From NCBI RefSeq assembly GCF_008254045.1, contig NZ_CP042425.1, positions 8,074,163 to 8,138,162 on the forward strand: a DNA stretch of 64,000 nucleotides, in the 5' to 3' direction. The position numbers and the translations under genes were made by a program. How positions within the stretch are numbered: the first letter of the stretch is position 1; each line of letters starts with the position of its first letter. The stretch is from Limnoglobus roseus (GTDB lineage: Bacteria; Planctomycetota; Planctomycetia; Gemmatales; Gemmataceae). Below are positions 50,620 to 58,034 of this stretch, piece by piece. The notes beneath the pieces are model-generated. The model did not search any database and was not told the origin of the DNA. It saw only the letters and a list, made by a program, of their open reading frames with translations.

Positions 50620-52134
50620 ATGTCTTCTTCGACCTCCTCGCTCTGGACGCCGGCCGCCTCCGCCCGCACGGCGTCGGCCCTCGCCGGAAACGACACGTGC
50701 GACGTGTGCGTGATCGGGGCCGGCATCGCGGGGTTGACCACGGCGTACCTGCTCGGACGCGAAGGAAAGCGAGTGCTCGTCCTCGACGCCAAGCCGGAGT
50801 TCGCGGCCGGCGAGACGGAGTACACGACCGCCCATCTCGCGTGGTACCTCGACGACCACTTCTCGCACCTCGTTGCGGTTCGCGGCGATGCCATTGCGAA
50901 GACGGCAGCCAGCACCCACCGAAACGCGATCGCGTTGATCGGCGACATCGTAAAGCGGGAGCAGATCGACTGCGATTACCACGCCGTCAGCGGCCACCTC
51001 TTCGCCGCGGCAAACGGCACAGACTTGTTGCACGAAGAGGCCGAAACGCTGACTCGCCTCGAATTGCCGTTCGAGCGCACGAAGCTCGCGTTCCCGAACG
51101 AGAAGGAAGTCGAGTGCCTCCGGTTTCCCGACCACGCGCGCTTTCACCCGATCCGGTACGTGCTCGGGTTGGTCGCGGCGGTGCGGCAGCAGGGCGGCGT
51201 GATTTACACGGACACTGTTGTCGAGAAGGTCCGCGGCGGCCGGCCCTGTGAGGTCCGAACGACGAAGGAGCACACCGTCACGGCTGGAGCAGTCGTGATC
51301 GCGACGAACAACCCCTTCGAGGGCGGCACCGTCCTGCACACGAAAGTCTCGGCCCACCTGACCTACGCGCTCGCGGCCAACGTTCCGAGTGGCTCTTTCG
51401 CCGACGGTCTTTTCTGGGACACGGCCGCCCCGTACCACTATGTCCGCCTCCAACCCGGTGGCCCGGCCAGTGACGTGGACACGCTCATCGTCGGCGGGGA
51501 GGATCACAAGACCGGCCAAGCCCAGGATCAAGCGACCCGGTGGGACCGTTTGACCGCCTGGACGCGCGAGCGGTTTCCCAACCTCGGCCCGGTCCGGCAC
51601 CGCTGGTCGGGGCAAGTTTTTGAAACGCCGGACGGCCTCGGCCTGATCGGATTAGCCCCGTGGAACGGGCCGAACGTGTTCGTCATCACCGGCGATTCGG
51701 GGATGGGCCTGACCCACGGCACGCTCGGGGCACAGTTGGTGACCGACCTCGTCGCGAACCGGGTGAACGAATCGGCGGCCGCCTACTCGCCGTCGCGGTT
51801 GATGCCGGGCGCACTGCTCACGCGACTGGGCGAAAACTTGAACATGGCCGCGCAGTACGTCGACTGGGTGACCGGCGGGGACGTGAAAAATCCCGATCAC
51901 ATCCCGCCCGGTCAGGGGGCCGTGATTCGGAGTGGGCTGACGAAACTGGCCGTGTACAAAGACGACCGCGGGGCGGTGACGAAGATGTCCGCCGTGTGCC
52001 CGCACATGGGGGCGATCGTCCACTGGAACGCGGCCGAATCGACGTGGGACTGCCCGTGCCACGGTTCGCGTTTCAGTGCGACTGGCACCTGCCTTCACGG
52101 TCCGTCGGTCGGGGACCTGAAGAACGTGGACTGA
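50620..52134 (+). CDS. FAD-dependent oxidoreductase fused to a Rieske [2Fe-2S] domain
   Basis: 504 residues. The N-terminal DAO-type FAD domain (about residues 25-390) has the dinucleotide motif CVIGAGIAGLTTAYLLGREG and a late FVITGDSGMGLTHGTLGA. The C-terminal Rieske domain (about 410-504) carries both cluster motifs: CPHMGAIVHW and CPCHGSRFSATGTCLHGP. This architecture is known from planctomycete, actinobacterial and cyanobacterial FAD-Rieske proteins of unclear substrate. Cytoplasmic, as no signal is seen. It is downstream of the MFS gene and 46 bp upstream of the histidine kinase; the shared role, if any, is inference. Confidence 0.92.
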   Translation: MSSSTSSLWTPAASARTASALAGNDTCDVCVIGAGIAGLTTAYLLGREGKRVLVLDAKPEFAAGETEYTTAHLAWYLDDHFSHLVAVRGDAIAKTAASTHRNAIALIGDIVKREQIDCDYHAVSGHLFAAANGTDLLHEEAETLTRLELPFERTKLAFPNEKEVECLRFPDHARFHPIRYVLGLVAAVRQQGGVIYTDTVVEKVRGGRPCEVRTTKEHTVTAGAVVIATNNPFEGGTVLHTKVSAHLTYALAANVPSGSFADGLFWDTAAPYHYVRLQPGGPASDVDTLIVGGEDHKTGQAQDQATRWDRLTAWTRERFPNLGPVRHRWSGQVFETPDGLGLIGLAPWNGPNVFVITGDSGMGLTHGTLGAQLVTDLVANRVNESAAAYSPSRLMPGALLTRLGENLNMAAQYVDWVTGGDVKNPDHIPPGQGAVIRSGLTKLAVYKDDRGAVTKMSAVCPHMGAIVHWNAAESTWDCPCHGSRFSATGTCLHGPSVGDLKNVD

Positions 52135-52180
52135 GCCGTCGACACGCCACCCCGGTTCAAACCACCCTGAGTGAGACCGA

Positions 52181-53671
52181 ATGGACAGAAAGCTCGGCCG
52201 CGGCGTCTTGGTCGGCTTTTGCGTCATCTTCCTGACCCTGATTCTCTTCGCCATCGTCACCTATCGGAACATCACCCGGCTGGCCGAGAGCGAGTCGTGG
52301 GTGGCTCACACGCACGAAGTTCTGGACGTGCTGGAAGCGACCCTGTCCACGCTAAAGGACGCGCAGAACGGGTATCGCGGCTACCACGCGACGGGCAACA
52401 CCGCGTTCGCGAAGCCCTACCACGAAGCGAAAGCCACCCTGCCCCTGCACCTTTCGACCTTCGAACAACTCGCGTCGGACAACCCGGCCCAGCAACAGCG
52501 CGTTTCCGAATTCCGCCGGGCGGCAGAGTCGGTCCTCGACCTCTACGGCCGCGGCATCCAGATTCGCCAAGACCAGGGGTTCGACGCCTCGGAGCGGTTC
52601 ATTCTGCAAGGAACGGGCAACGCCGAGATGGAGCGGGCCAGGAGTCTCATCGGCGAAATGAAAGCCGAGGAGCAACGCCTGCTGACGATCCGAACTCGCG
52701 AATCCCGGACTCAGTACAACACGGCCGTCGTGACGATGATCCTGTCGGTTCTCTTCGGTCTCTTCCTGACGGCAATCGCGTTCGGCCTGACGATGCGGGA
52801 CCGCCACCAGCGTGAACAAACCGCGATGATGCTGCAAGCGGCCCGCGACGCCCTCGAACAGCGGGTCAAAGATCGCACGGCCGAATTGCAAGCAGAAGTC
52901 TTGGAACGCCAACGGGCCGAGATAGAGTTGCAAAACTCGACCAAGCGGCTCGAAGAGAGCAACCGCGAGTTGGAGCAGTTCGCCACCGTGGCCTCGCACG
53001 ACTTGCAAGAGCCGTTGCGGAAGATTCAGGCATTCTCCGACCGCCTTAGCGAAGTGAGCGGGCCGGTCCTTCAAGGAGCGGGGCAGGACTATCTCGCCCG
53101 CATCGTCTCGTCGGCCGGACGGATGCGAACGCTCATCGACGACCTACTTAGTTTCTCTCGCGTCACCCGGAAGGGTCAACCGTTCGTTCCGACCAACCTC
53201 GCGCGGATCGCCGAAGAGGTCGTTTCCGACCTTGAGGGGCGATTACGGGAAACGGGCGGCCGGGTTGACGTGGTCGAACCCTTGCCCACAATCGCGGCCG
53301 ACCCGCTGCAAATACGACAACTGCTGCAAAACCTGATCGCCAACGGCCTGAAGTTCCGCAAGCCGAGGGAATCTCCTGTCGTGACCGTTCGGGCAGAATT
53401 ACTACCAGAAGTCGAAGGAATCCCCGGCCCCGCGTGCCGGCTCACCGTCGCGGATAACGGCGTCGGGTTCGAGCAGGAATATGCCGAGCGGATTTTCCAG
53501 ATGTTCCAGCGACTGCACGGCCGCAGTCTATATGAAGGCAATGGGATCGGCCTGGCGATTTGCCGCAAAATTGTCGAGCGGCACCACGGCACGATTACCG
53601 CCATCGGCGAGACGGACGTTGGATCAACTTTTGTTGTCACGTTGCCGGTGGACCAGACTACCTTGGAGTAA
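52181..53671 (+). CDS. CHASE3-domain sensor histidine kinase
   Basis: 496 residues. Membrane helix 1 (about residues 8-28), an extracytoplasmic four-helix CHASE3 domain (about 36-175, with KDAQNGYRGYHATGN and ERFILQG), helix 2 (about 183-204), a coiled coil (about 215-262), then HisKA with the phospho-acceptor His273 in TVASHDLQEPLRKIQAF, and HATPase_c with N-box QLLQNLIANGLKFR, G1 VADNGVGFEQEY and G2 GNGIGLAICRKIVERHHG. All catalytic motifs are intact. The DHp sequence is of the phytochrome-like type, which usually pairs with Rcp1-like regulators, and such a regulator starts 3 bp downstream. Confidence 0.95.
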   Translation: MDRKLGRGVLVGFCVIFLTLILFAIVTYRNITRLAESESWVAHTHEVLDVLEATLSTLKDAQNGYRGYHATGNTAFAKPYHEAKATLPLHLSTFEQLASDNPAQQQRVSEFRRAAESVLDLYGRGIQIRQDQGFDASERFILQGTGNAEMERARSLIGEMKAEEQRLLTIRTRESRTQYNTAVVTMILSVLFGLFLTAIAFGLTMRDRHQREQTAMMLQAARDALEQRVKDRTAELQAEVLERQRAEIELQNSTKRLEESNRELEQFATVASHDLQEPLRKIQAFSDRLSEVSGPVLQGAGQDYLARIVSSAGRMRTLIDDLLSFSRVTRKGQPFVPTNLARIAEEVVSDLEGRLRETGGRVDVVEPLPTIAADPLQIRQLLQNLIANGLKFRKPRESPVVTVRAELLPEVEGIPGPACRLTVADNGVGFEQEYAERIFQMFQRLHGRSLYEGNGIGLAICRKIVERHHGTITAIGETDVGSTFVVTLPVDQTTLE

Positions 53672-53674
53672 TCA

Positions 53675-54136
53675 ATGGATCGCCCTGCGAAATCGATTGT
53701 CATCCTCATGGCCGACGACGACGCTGATGACCGCCTGTTGACCCGCGAAGCCTTTGAGAAGAATCATTTAGCCAACGACCTGCGGTTCGTCGAAGACGGC
53801 GTGGAACTGTTGGACTACCTCAAGCGACGCGGCAAGTACGCCGACCCGGAGTCGTCGCCGCGGCCCGGCTTGATTCTGCTCGACCTGAACATGCCCCGGA
53901 AGGACGGTCGCGAAGCGCTGAAGGAGATCAAGGCCGATCCGAACCTGAAGCAGATTCGCGTGATCGTGATGACCACCTCGAAGGCCGAGGAGGACATCTA
54001 CCGCACCTATGACCTGTCGGCGGCCTCGTACATCACGAAGCCGGTGACGTTCCAGGCACTCGTGGACGTGATTCAGACCCTCGGCAAGTACTGGCTGGAA
54101 ATCGTCGAACTCCCCTCTCCAGGCCAGCAACCGTAA
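53675..54136 (+). CDS. Rcp1-type single-domain response regulator
   Basis: 153 residues, a receiver domain with no output domain. The acidic pocket is ADDDADD (about residues 13-19), the phospho-acceptor Asp70 is in LLDLNMPRKDG, with the switch Thr/Ser in VMTTSKAEEDI and Lys in ASYITKPVTF. The extended loop before the phosphorylation site (RRGKYADPESSPRPG) is typical of Rcp1. It starts 3 bp after the CHASE3 kinase stop and is certainly its partner by context. Output must go through protein-protein contact or onward phosphotransfer. Confidence 0.95.
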   Translation: MDRPAKSIVILMADDDADDRLLTREAFEKNHLANDLRFVEDGVELLDYLKRRGKYADPESSPRPGLILLDLNMPRKDGREALKEIKADPNLKQIRVIVMTTSKAEEDIYRTYDLSAASYITKPVTFQALVDVIQTLGKYWLEIVELPSPGQQP

Positions 54137-54140
54137 TCGA

Positions 54141-54479
54141 TCAATCGTCGGCGAGCGGGGGGCGTAAGCCCCCTGATCCTTCGTCCGCCGCGAGAGAATC
54201 AGGAGGCTTACGCCCCCCGCTCGCCGAGTCCATCCCCGCCGGTCGTTCTCCCGTCTCCCGGTACGTTTCTCGCTGCCGGGTGTACTCCTCGGCCGACAGC
54301 TCCACTTCCTGTTGTTCGAAGAGCTTTTTCAGGTACGGCACGCACCACCCGCAGCCGGTGCCGGCCCCGCCACACTGCGACAGCTGGCTCGCGACCTTCG
54401 GGTGTTGCGTTCGGAGGTACGCCAGGAGTTTCCGCTTCGACACGCGAAAGCAGAGACAAACGGGGTCGTCCAAATCCAT
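54141..54479 (-). CDS. BFD-like [2Fe-2S] protein with a repeat-encoded tail
   Basis: 112 residues from the ATG at 54479, chosen because GGAG lies 9 bp upstream; ATGs at 54488 and 54512 are alternatives. The N-terminal about 60 residues form a BFD-like domain: CLCFRVSKRKLLAYL and QCGGAGTGCGWCVPYLKKLF, giving the four Cys of a 2Fe-2S cluster. It resembles bacterioferritin-associated ferredoxin and the central domain of nitrite reductases. The last about 30 residues (from ASGGRKPPD to LRPPLADD) come from an intergenic-type palindrome (54150-54225) and are unlikely to be conserved. No bacterioferritin gene is nearby. Confidence 0.82.
   Translation of the reverse strand: MDLDDPVCLCFRVSKRKLLAYLRTQHPKVASQLSQCGGAGTGCGWCVPYLKKLFEQQEVELSAEEYTRQRETYRETGERPAGMDSASGGRKPPDSLAADEGSGGLRPPLADD
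54150..54225. repeat. 21-bp inverted repeat with extended imperfect pairing, inside a coding 3' end
   Basis: Bases 54150-54170 pair perfectly with 54205-54225; CCTGAT (54172-54177) pairs with ATCAGG (54198-54203) inside. The element encodes the C-terminal residues of the BFD-like protein and lies between convergent genes. It is probably a dispersed repeat and may also terminate transcription. Confidence 0.85.
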
Positions 54480-54566
54480 CGACACCATCTCCGAATGACT
54501 GAGCGAGGGCACCTACATTATCACTCGCCGGGTACGAACGGTTCTACCCAAAGTCGGGGGTGATCT

Positions 54567-56510
54567 GTGAATCAGCCGGTTCTGTTGTGCGGTCTGGGCC
54601 GGGTCGGTTTTCGCATCCTGCAACACCTCAAGGCGGCCGGAGTGCCGGTGTCGGTCATCTCCGAGAACGACCCGACCGACCCGCAACTGGCCGGCGTGCC
54701 ATTCATCAAGGGCGACTGCCGCCGACCGGAACTGCTCGAACAGGCGGGCCTGAAAACCGCCCGCGGCGTCATCATCGTGACCAGCGACGACCTCGTGAAC
54801 GTCTCGACGGCGATGCTGGTGCGGAAGCTCAATCCCGACGTCCGCGTCGTGGTGCGGATGTTCAACCAGAACCTCATCCCCCGCCTCGGGGCGGCGATGA
54901 AGAACACCGTCGCCCTATCGGTGTCGGCCCTTACTGCCCCGCTCATCGCCCTCACCGCGCTCACCGGCGACACGCTCGGCGTCTTCAAACTCGACGACGT
55001 GCCGCACCAGGTCGCTGAGGTCGTGGTCCCGGAGAATTCGCCCCTCGTTCACGCCCGTCTCGGCGACCTCGCGAAGCAGCACAAATTGATGATCCTCTCG
55101 CACACGCCGAGTGGCGGCGAGGCGAAGCTGTGGGAGGCGGTCTCCGGCGACACGCGGCTGGCAGTCGGCGACCACTTTGTGGCGTGCGGCCGGCCGGAAG
55201 ACCTGGCTCCGATTCTGGTGGACGAAGACGGCAACCTCTTCGGCGGCGTGCGGTGGGCCGGGTGGCTGCGGCGACAACTCCGCACCGTCGGCCGCACCCT
55301 AGGGGCGATTGACCTGCCCGTGCGCCTTGCGAGTGCCGGGCTGTTCTTCACGCTCTTCGTCAGCACCCTGATGTTCCGATATGGCGTCGGCACCGACTGG
55401 GCCGACGGTCTGTACCAGACCGTGAGCATCGTCGCGACGGGCGGGGAGTTGCACGCCGAGTCGCGGCCGCCGTGGGCGAAGGTGTTCGTCAGCGTCCTGA
55501 AAATCGCCGGAGCGGCCCTGCTGGCCATCTTCACGGCCCTGTTCACGCAGTACTTCATCCGGGCGAAACTCGGCGGCGTGCTGGAGGCCCGTCGCATCCC
55601 CGATGGTGGGCATGTCGTCGTGTGCGGCCTCGGCAACGTCGGCTTCCGCTGTGTCGAAGAACTCGTCCGGCTCGGGCATCAGGTCGTGGCCATCGAGAAC
55701 GTCCACGACAACCCGTTCGCGGAAACGGTCCGCCGACTCGGGGCGGCCGTCATCATCGGCGACGCCACGGTCGGCGCGGTGCTGAAGCAAGCCCGCGCCG
55801 GCACCGCCCGATCGGTGATCGCGGCCACGGAATCGGAGCTGAGGAACCTGGAAATCGGCCTGCTGGCCCGCGAGATGAACTCGACCCACCGGATTGTGGT
55901 CCGCCTGACCGAACCAACCTTCGCCGAGGCCGTGCGGGACTCGGCGAACATCAAGCACGCGGTTTCCGTGCCGGCGCTGGCGGCCCCCGCGTTCGCGGCC
56001 GCCCTCTACGGCGATCGCGTGCAAACGCTCATCACGGTCGGCTCGCGCACCCTCGCGATCGTGGAACTGACGGTTCAGCCGAACGACCCGTGCCTGCACG
56101 AGCAGTCGCTCTTGGCCACCATGTTCGACTACTCGTTCCTGCCCCTCGGCATCGGCGGCAAGCCGCCGTTCCCCCAGGACGGCTTGCCGAAGGCGCTCCG
56201 CTTGCAGGCCGGGGACAAGCTGACCATCGTGGCCGAATTGTCGGCGTTGGAACGACTCGTCCGCCGCGAACCGGCCCCCGCCGACCGCCGGGTGGTGGTG
56301 GAATCGTACCCCTATTCCGCGAGAGAACTGCTGTGGTCGATCGTGCGAACGAACCGCCGTTGCACCGAGGAGGAGGCCGCGGCCGTCGTCGCCCAAACAC
56401 CCTTTGTGCTGGCCGAGCAACTAACCGCCGGCGAGTCCGAAGAACTTCTGGCTCTCGTCGAGCGAAACAAGGTGGACGCCCGGGCAGAAGCCGCGCCGGC
56501 AACGGTATGA
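54567..56510 (+). CDS. Twin-RCK (TrkA-N/C) ion-channel-like membrane protein
   Basis: 647 residues from a GTG at 54567 (GGGGG upstream). An N-terminal RCK domain (residues 1-220) has LLCGLGRVGFRILQHL and a TrkA-C-like part. Two membrane helices (about 252-270 and 306-332) flank a pore-like loop DGLYQTVSIVATGGELHAE. A second RCK domain (about 345-570) has VVVCGLGNVGFRCVEEL. The C-terminal about 80 residues include a second TrkA-C-like part. The layout RCK - 2TM - RCK differs from most bacterial K+ channels (2TM then RCK). The filter TVGYG is not present; ATGGEL is in its place. It is probably a ligand-gated ion channel or transporter of altered selectivity. The preceding gene is convergent-facing, so this gene stands alone. 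Confidence 0.86.
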   Translation: MNQPVLLCGLGRVGFRILQHLKAAGVPVSVISENDPTDPQLAGVPFIKGDCRRPELLEQAGLKTARGVIIVTSDDLVNVSTAMLVRKLNPDVRVVVRMFNQNLIPRLGAAMKNTVALSVSALTAPLIALTALTGDTLGVFKLDDVPHQVAEVVVPENSPLVHARLGDLAKQHKLMILSHTPSGGEAKLWEAVSGDTRLAVGDHFVACGRPEDLAPILVDEDGNLFGGVRWAGWLRRQLRTVGRTLGAIDLPVRLASAGLFFTLFVSTLMFRYGVGTDWADGLYQTVSIVATGGELHAESRPPWAKVFVSVLKIAGAALLAIFTALFTQYFIRAKLGGVLEARRIPDGGHVVVCGLGNVGFRCVEELVRLGHQVVAIENVHDNPFAETVRRLGAAVIIGDATVGAVLKQARAGTARSVIAATESELRNLEIGLLAREMNSTHRIVVRLTEPTFAEAVRDSANIKHAVSVPALAAPAFAAALYGDRVQTLITVGSRTLAIVELTVQPNDPCLHEQSLLATMFDYSFLPLGIGGKPPFPQDGLPKALRLQAGDKLTIVAELSALERLVRREPAPADRRVVVESYPYSARELLWSIVRTNRRCTEEEAAAVVAQTPFVLAEQLTAGESEELLALVERNKVDARAEAAPATV

Positions 56511-56555
56511 GTGGGTCCGCCCTGGTGGTGCAGTTGTAACGATTTTCGAGTTCGA

Positions 56556-56609
56556 TCCGGCGGCCCATTCCCCGACGGGTGAATACCCGTCGGGGAATGG
56601 GCCGCCGGA
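56556..56609. repeat. 25-bp perfect inverted repeat
   Basis: Bases 56556-56580 pair perfectly with 56585-56609 around GAAT, 45 bp after the twin-RCK gene. It could terminate that gene, but the length is more like a dispersed palindrome. It is the second-longest perfect stem in the window. Confidence 0.85.
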
Positions 56610-56683
56610 ATGACGAATGTGAGGGAGGGATTTTTCGGCCGGGTTCTCCCCGTTGAATGGACGCTCTCGAAGGACGGACGCAA

Positions 56684-57424
56684 ATGTTGAGGCTTGGAAT
56701 TTGTTTGTTGATTTTGTCCACGTTGGTCGGCGGTTCGGCTCGCGCAGAGGATCGCTACTTCCTTCTCATGTTCGGCTCGCAACGCATCCCGCGAAACCCG
56801 AACTACGCCCACACGTTCGCGACGTTCGCGCGGCAAGCGGCCGAGGGTGGGCCGCTCGAATCGCACACAATCAGTTGGCTGCCCACCGAATTCCCGATCC
56901 GCGTCCAGGCTCTCCGCCCTCAACCGGGACGAAACTACGGGCTAGAAGAAACGCTCCAGATTGCCCAGCGGGACGGAGCGCGAGTCTCGTTGTGGGGGCC
57001 GTATGAGATCGAGCCGGAGTTGTACCGCCGGGCGATGAAACAGATCCGCTTGTTGGAAAGTGGCAAGGTTCAGTACAAGGCGAACGACACCTTCTACCGC
57101 AACGACACGGTCAGCAATTGCATTCACGCGGTGAGTAAAATCGAGGAGGGTCGCAGGCTGGTCGTCTACAGTCCGGGGTGGGGCGACACGGCGAGTCACT
57201 TCGTGCTGGAACGATTGAATCCCTGGATCATCGACCGGACGCAAACCCACGACTGGGTCGCCACGTCCCTCGGGTTGGACGCCTATCCGATCGCGTACCG
57301 GAAGGCTTACGAACGGCCGATCCTCAAACCGATCACCGGCGTGCAGTTGTTCCTGCACGATGGCCTGCCGGTGCCGACCTACGGCCCACCGGCCCAGCGG
57401 GGTCGATTGGGCATTCGCGAGTAA
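56684..57424 (+). CDS. Secreted hypothetical protein
   Basis: 246 residues from the ATG at 56684; an ATG at 56657 is in frame. The signal peptide (RLGICLLILSTLVGGSARA) starts at the chosen ATG. The mature protein opens YFLLMFGSQRIPRNPNYAHTFATF, and has ESHTISWLPTEFPIRVQALRP, NCIHAVSKIEEGRRLVVYSPGWGD and ERLNPWIIDRTQTHDWVA. I do not recognise a family. It contains one Cys in the mature part. The stop codon lies within the first copy of a 15-bp tandem duplication next to tRNA-Cys. Confidence 0.75.
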   Translation: MLRLGICLLILSTLVGGSARAEDRYFLLMFGSQRIPRNPNYAHTFATFARQAAEGGPLESHTISWLPTEFPIRVQALRPQPGRNYGLEETLQIAQRDGARVSLWGPYEIEPELYRRAMKQIRLLESGKVQYKANDTFYRNDTVSNCIHAVSKIEEGRRLVVYSPGWGDTASHFVLERLNPWIIDRTQTHDWVATSLGLDAYPIAYRKAYERPILKPITGVQLFLHDGLPVPTYGPPAQRGRLGIRE

Positions 57425-57446
57425 AAGGTAGGCGAGTAAAAGGTAG
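57417..57446. repeat. 15-bp perfect tandem duplication
   Basis: GCGAGTAAAAGGTAG occurs twice in a row (57417-57431 and 57432-57446), overlapping the stop of the secreted protein gene and ending one base before the tRNA-Cys 3' end. Confidence 0.85.
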
Positions 57447-57517
57447 AGACGCGGGTGGGAGTCGAACCCACTTCTATCGGGTTGCAGCCGATCGCCCGAC
57501 CGTCTGGCTCCCGCGTC
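57447..57517 (-). tRNA. tRNA-Cys(GCA)
   Basis: 71 bases on the minus strand. The acceptor stem GACGCGG/CCGCGTC, the anticodon stem ATCGG/CCGAT with loop CTGCAAC (anticodon GCA), and the T-arm GTGGG-TTCGACT-CCCAC are all paired. The discriminator base is U, the Cys identity element. The 3' CCA is not encoded. Confidence 0.92.
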
Positions 57518-57525
57518 TTCGTTGT

Positions 57526-57789
57526 TCACGCCGTCTCGGCGTCGCCCGTGGCCCGCAGGTGGGCCTTGCTGAGTTCGTGGAAGTCGGGCACGTCGGCGGC
57601 CGCCAATCGGTTGCGACCGACACCGCGAACGACCCAACCGTTCTCCCAGTTCTTGTCCTCGTCACGCAGCTTGAGCGTACGGCCGAGTTCCGCGAACTGG
57701 TCGGGAATCCACGACACCTGAACGCACTGCGACTGGCCCATGTCCTTGACGAGTCGGCACTGGCGGTAGAAGACATTCTTGCGGGCCAT
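57526..57789 (-). CDS. Small protein encoded between two tRNA genes
   Basis: 87 residues from the ATG at 57789, which has GGAG at 6-bp spacing; an ATG two codons upstream is immediately after the GGAG and less likely. It begins MARKNVFYRQCRLVKDMGQ and contains QVSWIPDQFAELGRTLKLRD and NGWVVRGVGRNRL. It has no signal peptide or membrane helix. It does not match a family I know. The dense basic/aromatic N-terminus and WIP-x-x-F-A segment have the look of small phage-associated planctomycete proteins, but this is only an impression. The tRNA-Cys 5' end is 8 bp from its stop. Confidence 0.65.
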   Translation of the reverse strand: MARKNVFYRQCRLVKDMGQSQCVQVSWIPDQFAELGRTLKLRDEDKNWENGWVVRGVGRNRLAAADVPDFHELSKAHLRATGDAETA

Positions 57790-57818
57790 CGGCATCTCCG
57801 ACTTCGGAACGGAATCAG

Positions 57819-57889
57819 TGCCCCCGCCAGGAATCGAACCTGGTCTACGACCTTCGCAGGGTCGCGTGCCTCCACCACACCCCGAGGAC
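57819..57889 (-). tRNA. tRNA-Arg(GCG)
   Basis: 71 bases on the minus strand. The acceptor stem GTCCTCG/CGGGGGC (two G-U pairs), D stem GTGT/GCAC, anticodon stem CGACC/GGTCG with loop CTGCGAA (anticodon GCG), T-arm CCAGG-TTCGATT-CCTGG and discriminator A. The anticodon GCG reads CGC Arg codons, while most bacteria use an inosine-modified ACG tRNA for this box. Confidence 0.85.
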
Positions 57890-58034
57890 GTTGCGTGTAG
57901 AAAAAGGAGACGACCGGGCGGCGGAAGGTTCGGCGATTCCTTCGGCTTTTCGATTGACACGCGGCCCGATTCTGAGGAAACTCTAATCTGCCTCCCTCAG
58001 ACGGTCCCACCCCTTTCCCTTTCTTCGGTGCCGT

